Positions 46,220-57,800 of a DNA stretch of 64,000 bases are shown one piece after another. How positions within the stretch are numbered: the first letter of the stretch is position 1; each line of letters starts with the position of its first letter. Origin of the DNA: Auricularia sp. M13 (lineage: Eukaryota; Basidiomycota; Agaricomycetes; Auriculariales; Auriculariaceae); contig CM073196.1 in assembly GCA_037042915.1 (NCBI GenBank), positions 3,348,001 through 3,412,000 of the forward strand. The letters are read 5' to 3'. Position numbers and translations under genes: made by a program. The notes below the pieces were generated by a model. It made no database searches. It saw only the letters and a program-made list of their open reading frames with translations, and was not told where the DNA came from.

Positions 46220-47393
46220 ATGCCGTCGAACATAACGGTAGACGACACCTCGCCAGACATCAAATATACAGGTAACTCGTGTGCTCTGGATTCTCGGGCG
46301 GAACTGCTGACCCCGAGCTTCACAGGCATTTGGGACCCAAATCATTATCCTTCGAGCCTATCCTTCAATGGCTCTCACAGACTATCGTATGACCCAACTG
46401 CAACTGCTACGCTCAAGTTCAAGGGTAGGTTCGCTCAGCTCTGTGGCCATGACAAGCGAGACGACTGAGCATTGGCATTAGGTATAGCCGTATATTTCTG
46501 GGCGCCCCTTTGGCCGTATGAAGTCAATACAACGGTCACCCTGGACAACGGGACGGCGCACTTCCTTGACTTGACCGACTACGATTCCTTGGGCAAGGAA
46601 GGCGTCGGCCAAGTCGAAACCGTGCTGTCGCAGATTCGCTGGTCGCAAACCGGGCTCGAAGACAAGGAGCATACTCTGGTAGCCACCATGCCCAAGGACG
46701 CGACGTATCTAGTGGTCGACGCGATAACGTGCGTGCCGTGTCTGCCGCTGCGCATGATAATTGCGTATGACCTCGACCGCGCACAGGTACACCATTAGCA
46801 AGACGTTACCGTCTCCGGGCGCCGCGCGGGCCCGCACGCTCGCCATCGCGCTTGGCACGACCGCTGCCTTCGCCGTTCTGGCCTCTTGCGTCTTTGCCGG
46901 CTATTTCTTCCTCTTTCTGCGCGGGCGGTGGCGATGGCGACCGCGGCGACACCACCGGATACAATCCAACAGCTTCAATCTCCTGGACGAAGTGGACGGC
47001 CCGCAGAAACCTGGCAGCGCATGGGTCGAGCCTTCGCCGGACCTCATTGCCCGTCCATATTCGTTCACAAGTTCGCGGTCGTTGGACGAATACTCGCCGT
47101 GGGTCGGCATGGGCCCGTTGTCCAGCCGCGTCATGGAGGAGCCGCCGGGAGTTGACGAGGCCTGGCACAGCGAGACCCCCACACTGGACGATGACGAGCG
47201 CGAGGCGCTGTCAGCGGGCGCTCGACGCCCGCCCCCGCTTCCCCCGGGCGCCGGCTTTCCATACATGTACGTCAGTAACCGTGACGTCGACGACGACGCG
47301 GCGAGCGTTGCGTCCAGCTCGAGCACGCGAACACGCGTGCAGGAGATACCTTCATCAACAAGCAAGTCGGACGCGCGCTCACGGCAATCGTGA
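46220..47393 (+). CDS. Single-pass membrane protein of the Agaricomycete 'TVDDTSPxIxY' family
   Basis: The protein starts MPSNITVDDTSPDIKY, the characteristic opening of a large, uncharacterised Agaricomycete membrane-protein family. The ectodomain is a predicted beta-rich domain (AVYFWAPLWPYEVNTTVTLD), with N-glycosylation sequons. One transmembrane helix follows (ALGTTAAFAVLASCVFAGYFFLFL), then a basic stop-transfer patch RGRWRWRPRRHHR and a 150-residue Ser/Pro/Asp-rich cytosolic tail. Two introns (about 46424-46481 and 46730-46787) keep the frame. The absence of an N-terminal signal peptide is normal for the family and suggests signal-anchor insertion. A related ectodomain start is found inside the TIR element at 12.3-12.6 kb. 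Function unknown. Confidence 0.8.
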
Positions 47394-47775
47394 CGCTCTC
47401 AAGCCTGTACGATCTTGCCGCCGGCCGGCGCGGACTTCGTCCCGTTATTTGCATCTGCTCTCTCTGCATCTCATACTGTGACCATACGCATTCACGCAAC
47501 GCGCACGTGCGCTTGCCTGCTCTTTGTTTCCCGGACGGCGCGCAATGTACTTACGACACGAAGGACTATTGCTTTGATGACGATAGACGCATGTTACCAC
47601 GGACCCGTGTTCTAGAAGAGATATCCTCAGTTCACGATGTCTCTATTGAGCAGGGCAACAGTGACTGATAAGGTGATCAAACCACGGCAGAAACGCAATT
47701 GAAAGAGTAAGTACAACATATTCTTAGAGCCGCCAGAAGCAAGTCGCGCCTTCATAGTTAGCCCATGTTCAACGT
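47394..47775. other. Convergent intergenic region
   Basis: The 3' ends of the membrane protein (+) and the LysM gene (-) meet here. Nothing else is recognised. Confidence 0.4.
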
Positions 47776-50700
47776 TCAAGGACCGGCAACACAGTACTGC
47801 AGGGCCGTTATGAGCATGGACCTCGCAAGGCGTATAGAAGCAGAAGGACCGACCTGTACACCAAGCTGGAGATTGGTGCCTACCCCGCGTGTCAGCGATA
47901 GAAATGGTGCAAAGCGGACGTGAACTCACAAGCAGAGTTTATCTCTGGATTCCACTTGATGAACGCTGCAAGCGTGATACCAAACTTGGTCTCGATAACG
48001 CTGCAATTATCGCCCGAAACAACGGTGTAGTATTTGGTGCAGCCTTGACCTGGCGAAATCGTTCCAGATCCCGTTGGCGCGGCGGGCGGAGCAGGGGTGG
48101 TCGTGCTGCTCGCAGCTACACATCTTCATCAACATAAATTATGATGCAACATTGGGTATTTGGGCGTACGTCCTGCCACGCAGTACTGCACCCCGCCCTG
48201 GATGTTTGTACCTACGAAAAACCGAGTAAGTCAAAGGGGACGCCGTTGAACATCGTTCGGCGTACATTGGCTGTTGATTTCCGGGTTCCAAGCCAGGAAC
48301 TGGGCAAGAGTGATATGTCTGGTGGACTCGATGACGGTGCACGTATCCCCTGGCCTGAAATATGCTTTTAGCAGAGTCCCCAGAGTCGGTAGACGACGCA
48401 CTGCACAGTGTAATAGTCTGTGCACCCCCCGCTTGGAAGCAGGCTCCCTGATCCAACCGCAGCTATTCACGAAGTTAGCGACCACCGTAAGCATACGGAA
48501 GCGATCGTACGGCCAGCTACGCAGTAACCTATCCCTAGCTGGATGTTGGCGCCTGAAATCGCTAATCAATAAGCCGGACACGCATGCACGAAGAACCCAC
48601 AGTTTGCGTCAACTTCTGTATTCCATTGGCGGATTTGGTCGAGGGTGATGCCGTAGTTGTTCTCCATAACTGCACATGTGTCCCCAGATCTGGCAAGCAG
48701 CAGAACCTGTTAGCGCGCTCGACAGGTGCGGGCCGCAGGAGGATGTACTTCACGGTGTAGTACGCAGAACATCCGGCGCTGATGCGGGGGATGTATGAGC
48801 GGGCATGCGTCCATGTAAGGATAAAGCATACAGTGTTCCCGGTAAAGTCGGGCTGCTCGCTGGCGGAGGCCCTGCAACGCAGTAGGCCAGACCTAGCTGG
48901 ACATTCGTGCCTGCACATACCCGACGAGGTCAGCTTGCGCAAGCAGTCTGAGTTCGACGTGGACGAGGCGTACATTGTGCATTCCTGCAGAGACCCTCGT
49001 ATGAGCCGTGGGGTGACAAAGGCAACAGTGCTGGCTGACGAACACTTCTGGGTTCCAAGCCAAGAATTCCGCGAGAGTAATCGAATTTTCCGTATCAATC
49101 TTTGCGCACCCGTCTCCAGATCTGCAGCAGCAGTAGCGCCGGTATCTTAGAGCTATACGAATCGACCTCCAGCCGTGGCACGTACTGGACGGTATAATAC
49201 TCTGCAGGGCCGATATGAGCCCAACAACGACGAACCGCAACCGAAGAAGGATCACGCACTCGTGCAACCCGTGGTAATCGTTCCGCTTGCTACATTGCTG
49301 GGCACGGGGGGCACCGTTGAAGTCTGCGTTGCAGACGTGGAAGTGGTGGTTGACGATATAGGTGGCGGAGTCCCAGCAGGCGTGGTTGGCGTAAACTGCA
49401 CATACGGGCCAAAGATGCAATACGCGAGCCCAACCTTCGTCGCTGAGTACCAGCATAGGCTCGAATAGATTCGAACATACTTGAATATTACCGCAGTTTG
49501 CATCAACCTGTTAGACAGGGTGGGTGAATATCCTCGCGTGAACAAACAGCACATACCTGAGGATTCCATGTCCGGAACTGAACGTCGGTGATGTCGTTCA
49601 CGGTCTCGATTCCGAGGCATGAATCGCCTAAGACAGGATAAGTAGTTGCCATCAATGACCCAAAGGCTTGCGGACCAGGTTGGACAGTGTAAACTGAGGG
49701 AGAGAGTGAGCGATGACTACGACCTAGCTCGCGTTGCTTACATTGCAGGCAGCCGTCTATGACGGACCCCGGAGCAACCGTCGGTGATGGGGTGGCAGTC
49801 GACGCAAACGTTGCGGTCGCTGTGGCAGTAATTGGAACGACTGTCATGTTCGGCGTTGCAAGAATATAGCCAGTGCCTAGCGGGAAGTCGCCTTCTGCGA
49901 TGCCGATGTCAGCACAGTGTTGTTCGCAAGGCTCGAGGAGATTCGCACCGATTACAGACAGTAAGGAAGCACCAGTCGCGGTGGAATCAGGGAAATCCGA
50001 CGTCGTCGTGGCATCTAGAGAATGTATGTTAAGTGGTTAGGTGACAACGCCATAACTCTTTACTCACTCCCGAACACGGCGATGCAGTACTCGAAGCCGG
50101 CAAGGAGGTTGCTGCACTGCATAACAATGAGTGTTCTTGCGGGGCGCTGACACGCTCAGCGGGACTGACGTCGGCGTTCACGAGAGGGTTCAGCTGCACC
50201 CTCGGCATGAGTAGTGGCGCGACGAAGATAACAAAGACCATACCGCATAAAACGTGTCGTTGGTGAGCTGGAACAAGGACAGGATCTAGCCGACATAGAT
50301 CAGAGACAGAAGAATATTGATACGGTCGAACATGCACTTGCCTGGGGACAGGTGTCTACGAGCGCGTCAACGCAAAGTTTCGGGTACAAAAATGCCAAGC
50401 TTCACCTCCGACCACAGCTTCGTACCAACCCCCGCAAATAGCCCTATCGGAACCCGGCGCCACAGCCCCAGTTGGGATGCTGCAACCCGCGTTAATGCTG
50501 CTCATCCGTGTCATAGACACACAGAATACGGACGCAATTGCAGTCGGAGATCCTACACACGCGGGTTTTAGCATGTGTAAAGGCGTGCAATTGAGGATGC
50601 CGCACCTGTGATTGGCGGGACGGTCGTCGAAGGGGAGTACCCGCCTCCAGGAGCGCTGATACATATTGTCTTGCCTACCTGTGTTGCGATATTGGAGCAC

Positions 50701-52059
50701 ATCGAGTCCAACTGCCTATTGTACGGACGTTTAGCTCTGCGCGATACTCCGCGTCGATACTGGACTCACGGGTTCCACGCAAGCAGCTGAGTCCAGGTGA
50801 TGTCCTGGGCCGTGTATAGTCCGACACAAGTGTCCCCCGTCTTCACGGTGTATAGCTTGCACGAGCCGGAGGAGCACACTTTGCCGCCGGCTGGTGGAAG
50901 TTTGGTGCAGTTCAGGTCGAGCCCGTTGACCGAGACGAGTTGATCATAGGAGAGACTGTTCGCCGCGGCGATGGAAGCGCAAGTATCGCCGGCCTGGGTT
51001 CTCCATCAACGGAGTCAGTGTCGTGTGCGTCAAGGAAGCGCACCTTAACGGTGAGTGTCCCGTACGCGCAATTTGTAGTGGAAGCAGGTGAAAGGATAGG
51101 CGTCCTGGTAAAGCACTTAGCGGTGCAACGAACATTGGAATGTGGAGAAAACCTACGCAGTGATGTTGTACGAGGTTGCATTGGAAGACGCACTATCAAG
51201 CACCAAGCTTGCGGGCATTGTGTTGCTGAACGAGACCCCGCATTCCGCCTGCACGGTGTTCCAGTCGGAAACACTGACCGGGGTACTAGTGAGCGAGATG
51301 GAAGAAAGTCCAGAAAAGCGTGTCGCGTACAAGTTCGCGTCCCAGCCGAAAGGGCTCGACATTTGGATGCGCACGGAGTTCAAGTTGCAGGTCGCACAAG
51401 CGATAGCAGATGCTAAGGGGTCAGCCGGCTCTGTGGTCGAAGGGTCCGACTAACTACATGAGAGCGTTGCACGTCCCCTCGTGAAAGCACATACTTGTCC
51501 AATATTAACGCAGTAATTGGGACCATCGGTGATGCACGACTAAGACACAAGCGCGGGGCGTAAGAAGCGGCCGAATGCGCGAGTCGCAACTACTCACCAG
51601 GTTCCAATTGTACGCAAGGTATCGGAAGCTAGTGAAGCACTATGATTGATCATTTTCTTATAAGCGAGAACTTATGGCGTACGGGAGCGAGGCAACATAG
51701 CTGGTGTCGCCGAGGATGTAAGGCCAACCTACGCATGCGGCGTCGACTGCACTAATGGCATTGGTGAGCGAGGTGTAGCAGGCAGGGGTGCACAACCCCG
51801 CAAGATCAGATGCAGTGAGGTTCGTCAGAGGGCTGTTCGAGCTTGGGATAGCAAAAGCGAGAGTCTGCGGGCAGTTGATCGATGCCGCCAAAGCCTTCGC
51901 GCATGTGGTGGAGCTTGGCAATGGATAGATATCGGACGGGTCGGCGAAGACAGCGAACGTCTGCTGTTGAGCCGGTGTCGGGCGGGGTAGAAGCAGGGTA
52001 GTCAACGCAAGAACTGTCAGTCGGTAGCTCATCCTGAAGAAGGAATGCGCGGGAGGCAT
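47776..52059 (-). CDS. Secreted multi-LysM protein (about eight LysM-like units)
   Basis: LysM domains bind chitin or related N-acetylglucosamine polymers. The gene reads from 52059 (or the ATG at 52032, giving MSYRLTVLALTTLLLPRPTPAQ as a clean signal peptide). A Cys-rich N-terminal domain of about 200 residues is followed by LysM-like units near 51.0, 50.85, 50.3 (degenerate), 49.6, 49.1, 48.65, 48.3 and 48.0 kb. Typical cores are SGDTCAVMENNYGITLDQIR, SGDGCAKIDTENSITLAEFL and SGDNCSVIETKFGITLAAF, each ending near WNP and then a TNxQLGxxYCVAGP closing motif. Thr/Ser/Pro-rich linkers separate some units. Nearly every unit is split by short introns. The last exon ends LQLGVQYCVAGP at 47776. 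It could be two genes, though no internal start was seen. It is head-to-head with a chitinase. Confidence 0.75.
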
Positions 52060-54831
52060 GGAGAGGGACCAGGTATAAGGCGATTTAACCCCTGGAGTTT
52101 TCGTTTTGACCCGCTATCGAACGCAAAGGGTCCAGCTCGGACAGCAGCCGCACCGCGTGGTCGACTTGAGCCGCGTATATTTAGAAAATGCAAGCAAGTC
52201 CCGACTTATTCCCTGAGCTGTGAAGCTGGAAGCACCCACGGCGTGTCTCGCGCGCGGTTATTCGTTCCAGAGACGGCGAGTGACCAGGCGGAATGATGGG
52301 TTCTTCAGCGCTCCGACGCTCTCGACAGCCGTCCAAGGATCTGGAAATTCGCAGAATGCGTGTGTTGGGTTGGGTTGTATAGGCAAATGCTTGCTGGTAT
52401 AGGCAGTTTTGCGCCGACCACATGATGGCGGAAAGAGAAGCAACGGCAATCGCCGGCTTCGCAAAGCGCGAGTTCGAACTCCACGCAGCACACCGAGCAG
52501 TGACGACGCCGAGGCCCAACCGAGGCCATAGTCCTCGCACAACTAGCGCATCGCGCGGAAATAATTATATTCATGTCAGGAGTCCTCAGTTGCCACGGTG
52601 TATCTTGTTGATCACAGGAGCTGGTGGATCACCAGAGCAAGAATTTGCTGCGCTGACTTCGTGCTACCCGACTGCGCATCCAACCTGCCCGACGTCACTT
52701 TCACGTTTGCGGGATGTCATGCATGTGGCGACAGCACTCTCGACAGCGTCTGCAACCTTGGAATACTGACGAAGTACAGTAATTGGCCAACTCTCCGCGC
52801 ACGCAACGACGAGGCTTGAATTCAGCTGACGGCCGAATTCGCGGACATGCACAACGCGCCAGTGGCAGCGACACCATAAAGTCAAGTCCAGAACTCGAAT
52901 GCGAAAGAGTCAACGACTTTGGACACATCTGACGGCCACGGCTTTGCAAACGCGACTGCCCATGACGGCGCTCCATCGACCCAGCCAGCGCAAGGATGCG
53001 GAGATGGAGCGGCACGTGATGGAGGTTCTTGAGCGTCGAGGCTGGTGTAAGAAGACCTGGGCGCGAAGGTCAAGGTGCGCGCTCTGTTCTTTGTTTGGGG
53101 CGTCGCTACGCCCGCGCCTGTCTAGCGTATTCCGACATTTTTCTTTCGTGCAGACTGCGCGCATCCGTCGTCATGCGGAGCGCGGCGGCCCACTGCTGCG
53201 ACGCTCGCGGCCTCGCCACGCCGTATGGACAGGGTACGATATGCGCCATCTCCCGGGACGCGCACGCCCTCAGGCTCTCAAATACCATGAAACCGCAGCT
53301 GTCCCCATTTCCCCGGCATCTCACGCGTCGTCGGCCGCGACAACGAGGCCGAGGACGATGCTCCACGCCATTGCGCTGGACGCCGTGGCGCAAAATCGGG
53401 CAGCAATGTACCCCATCCCCCATCGGGCTACGCAGGGTGCCCAGCTTCTGGGCATGCATGGCACCGTGACTATTTCGACGCAGACGAGGCCGTAAGCGCA
53501 TCGTCCGACTGTCGTCGCAGGAGCCAGGCCCCAGAAACAATAGCGTGGGCCAGCGCTTGCTGCATCTCCTGCGCGCGGTCCAGTTGCAGAAAAAGACCAT
53601 CCATAACTCACACATTGCCCGGGACCACCTGCTGCTCGCTTTGCTCAAGAATTCCGACATTATCGTCGTGTTCGACTCCGGCTACATCGCAGAGCTCGCG
53701 CATACGCCCGCGACTAGCCGTGCGCGCCCGCCAACGCGAATCTCGAGGTGATAACCCGCGGCACTAGTACTGCGACTGGAACGAACGTTTCGTATCGTCA
53801 CGTGTTGCAGTCCATCTGCTGTTTGCGAGCCCAGACGTTGCCGGCGCCATTGTCATCAATTCCAAGCGCCATTTATTCTTCCCGAATCGTACCGCTGACT
53901 CTGCCAGTGTCTCTGTCGTATTCTGCATGCTCGTCTGTGTGGAACAACGCGGCGCGAATCGGTCATGAAAGAATATATTCTGTGTACTTGGGTTATGAAT
54001 GGCTTAAACGGCTGGCGTCACCGGGGAAATCTGAAGTTGCGTTCTCAGGCTCCAAACAGTGTCTCATTCTGGCCGCAAAGAACTGGATGGGATGTCTGGC
54101 AGCAGGTTCTGGACCACTCTGGTGCTCGGGATTGCTCCCATGCTTGGGCATTTCTCCAGGAGGTCCTCTGATGCATTCCCCGCGAATTCCACGCGTTGAG
54201 AGTCTAATGCGACCTGAATATAGTTGTTACAGCATGCGAAAACTGCCGAGGTGAGCCTGGTTCGGATGGCTGGTATACAGTGTGAAGTGATCGATGTCAG
54301 CGACGAGCAGAACCCGCGGTGGCGGCTGCCAGTCAAGCAAGACTTGCCGGAAATCTCAATAACGACTGGCGATTGTGAGTAACTCGCTTGGGAGGTTTCT
54401 CACACTCGCTGGCTAATGATCGGAGACCACGACAGTTTATTCAGGCATGTGCAGATACACACCGGCGAGAGAAGATGCGTGCACATGAATTGCAAGGTAC
54501 GCCGGCCGGGCTCTCACGCAGTCCCTACACACACCCCTGCATCCTGTGCTGTGCAAGTCTAACATTGCTAATTATAACCCAACCTTGTCGATCCGCCATG
54601 TTAATGTTCTGTGATGCCCGCCAGATGCCCGCTCCTCGAGGAGCGCTACCACGCCGCATCAGCTTCGTCAATTGAAATGCACGCCCGGTACACCCGATCC
54701 AGGGACTCAAGCTCCGTACGCTTCTTGCTCTCGGGATTCGCAGTATGCTACCGCGCGCGCCCTCGGCCTTACTGATGAATATTCGATAAAAGGCGCTTTC
54801 AGTCAAACGATCTCGCCAGATCTTCTGCGCT
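52060..54831. other. Divergent promoter region between LysM and chitinase genes
   Basis: A 2.8-kb spacer with no intact gene. A decayed Hsp104-like segment lies at 53491-53700. The rest holds neither recognisable coding sequence nor repeats, and must contain the promoters of the two chitin-related genes. Confidence 0.45.
53491..53700 (+). pseudogene. Relic of an Hsp104/ClpB N-terminal domain
   Basis: One frame reads RKRIVRLSSQEPGPRNNSVG and continues LLRAVQLQKKTIHNSHIARD then HLLLALLKN. This matches the second Clp-N repeat of fungal Hsp104 (KLIVRLPSQ..., LQK.MHDS.IA.DHLLLALL). The frame loses homology after about 53670 and nothing of the AAA modules follows, so it is a fragment. Upstream sequence to 52.9 kb does not align convincingly. 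Confidence 0.6.
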
Positions 54832-57800
54832 ATGGCGTTCCAGAGGCTCGAGCATCAGCGGGGAAAATTCTTCGTCGTCTTCCTCACTCTCTTCCTGCTC
54901 TCACTCGTATCCAAAGTCGATGCCGTCAGGTCGGTCTACCTCAGCCCTCGCGCGCAGCAACGCCGTCTGGAGCGCCGAAGAGAACAACTCGCCTTGACCA
55001 AGAAGCGGCACAACGATCCTCCTGCGAGGGCTCAACCTCAACCGCGTACACCCCCTGCAACTCGTCAAGCCCCTAGTCACCCGCCCGTGAGTGTGGCTCC
55101 AGCGGAGGTGCCGCAACACTCGGAGTTCGATGTTCCATCCACGCTTGGACGGAAGGCACAACTTGGTCATGGACGTTCCGCGCACGGTGGCTTAGCGAGT
55201 CGCATCCGTGCTCGCCAGATCAACAACGAGTCCTGCAACAAAATTACAATAACCCCGCCTGGTTGGGACGGAAGCTGCTCATCGGCGGTCCCATGTCCCA
55301 ATGGCGCATGCTGGTGCGCTCTTTCCTCTTCGGTCGTTCCTAATCTTTAGTTGAATTGATTGTCTGTTCAGCGGCCCATCCGGTTTCTGTGGCTATGGTG
55401 CGTAATATTGATTGTGAATCTTTGACCAGTGGACTGAATTATCCCCTAGGCGAAGCATTCTGCGGCACCGGGTGCATCAGTCATTGCGACGCGGTCGCCG
55501 AGTGTGGACCCAATGCCGCGCCAGGTCACGAGGAATGCCCACTGAATGTCTGCTGCAGCCAGTTCGGCTTTGTTGGTCGCTTAATACTGCCGTCTTCCCC
55601 TGCTCATGTTGCCGTTACAGTGCGGGTCGACAGAGGAGTTCTGTGGCGCTGGTTGCGTCGGCAAGCACTGCGGAACGCCGACCATACCAACAGGCATGAA
55701 CACAGATTACACAACACGTATCGTCGGTTACTACGAGGTTAGTCTCACTCTCCGAAACTGGTCCATTGCTTCTGTCGCTGACCTCGGTTTTCAGGGATGG
55801 TCATCTACGAGACCTTGCAGCGCCTGGTATCCCATGAACATCCCGTCCAATGGTTATACACACCTCAACTTCGCTTTCGCTGTTATCGACCCTGTGAGCC
55901 GATCCGAGCACGATACAAGTACCGCTGACCCTCTCCGAAGAATACGTACAGTGTTGCTCCGATGGACGCGGGGGACGTCCGCCTGTATACGGAGTTCACG
56001 AACTTGAAGCAGTCCAATCCCTACCTGAAGACCTACATATCCATCGGGGGGTGGTCATTCAATGACCCACCTACACAATCGGTCTTCAGCAACCTTGCCG
56101 CATCGGACGCAAACACTCGTGCTTTCGCAACGTCGCTGATCCAGTATGTCAGGAAACGCACTTCGAATAAAAAGTTAATGGTTCTTCGCCCTCGTAGATT
56201 CATGATCACCTACGGTTTCAATGGTGCAGATATGTGCGTATTTCAGTCTTCAACCTAGTTTCGCTGAGACTCTCTTATCTGACCAACTCACAGCGACTGG
56301 GAGTATCCAGGTGAGTACGGTGCAATCCCACAGCTAAAGTTCGCTCATCGTATTTTATAGTTGCCTGCGAACGTGGTGGAATCCCAGCAGACAGGGAGAA
56401 TATGGTCACCATGTTCAAAACCTTGCGGTCGGCGGTGCGTTTGGTTTCCGAGCTTGCATCGCGTCGTCAATACGTTGAACCTCCGCATAGTTCGATGCGT
56501 CAGGGCACAATTTCGGTCTCACTTTTACTGCTCCCACGTCGTACTGGTACCTTCAGCACTTTGATATTCTAGGGCTACTATCGTATGCCGACTGGGTAAA
56601 CCTCATGGCATACGATCTGCACGGCGTTTGGGATGCAAAGGATGCATTCATCGGCAACATCGTTCAAGCGCACACCAACTTGACCGAGATCAAGGAGAGC
56701 GTCACTCTTTTCCAACGTATAGGTGTGCCGCTCGGTCGTATCGTGCTTGGTCTTGGCTACTACGGCCGATCCTTCCAACTATCCGACCCGACTTGCAACC
56801 ACGCAGGCTGTCCATTTGCGGGCCCAGCGCCTGGAGGACGTACGTTCTATTCGAGACCATTGATCTCACCTTCTGAATCTGTCGTTTGCCTAGCCTGTAC
56901 CGCGTCGGATGGGACTCTTAGCTTTGCGGAGATCCAGGACATCGTGGGAACATCGCCGAGCGAAGGTAATGTCACGGTCACTCAACCCGTCTACGACACG
57001 GAAGCCGAAGTCAAATACGTGATCTATAACTCGGTTCGTGCTTTGGATGCCCCCTCGCTCTCCTGCATTGACGTGTGACAAAGAATAACTGGGTTAGTTA
57101 TGATGATGCGGAGACGTTGAAAGCCAAGGTAGCCTTCGCGAAAGACGCCGGGTTCGGTATGTACATTCCGCTACTGTCAGATGGTGCTGCTAACCCAGCT
57201 GTGTGTAGGCGGTCTCATGGTTTGGTCTGTTGACCAAGATGATTACATGTTAGTACTGCATTATTTGCTACACATCTCATCTGACGTGCTGAGCCGCGTA
57301 ATCAGATCAACGGTCAGTGGAGCAATACGTATGGTAGTGTCTACTCACGGACAAGCTAGTCACTCTCTGCTATCCTCGGCCAAGATGCAACTCGTGCGTG
57401 CTTCCTCGTTGCGACATCTCAAGGGCTTCATGTAGCATTGTCAGAGATCATCCCGAAGGCCAGGGACGTGAACTCGAAGGATGGCAAGACCTGCATGCAG
57501 CCTGGATGCGGTAACAAATGTCCCTCTGGCTATATCCAGATGTCAGGTCTGTGCAATGCGCATTGCTCTCGTGGTGCTGCTTTCATAAACGCCAAGAGTG
57601 TCTGTAGACACAACCAATGGAAAAATAGCGGACCCCAAGACTGGGTGTAAAGACAATGGGAATCCAGTGTGTTGCCCGGTCGAGTGCGCTCCTTCGCCTT
57701 AATTATTCTCGTGGCTTTCACTGACGTCGCCTCAGTCAGATCCCCAAAAACTGCCGCTGGAGAGGGACGGGTAAACTCTACCGTTTACGTGTCCAAGATG

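Noticed and set aside
52470-52500. B-box-like GAGTTCGAACTCC suggesting a tRNA gene
   Set aside because: No A box, anticodon arm or acceptor stem can be formed at tRNA distances.
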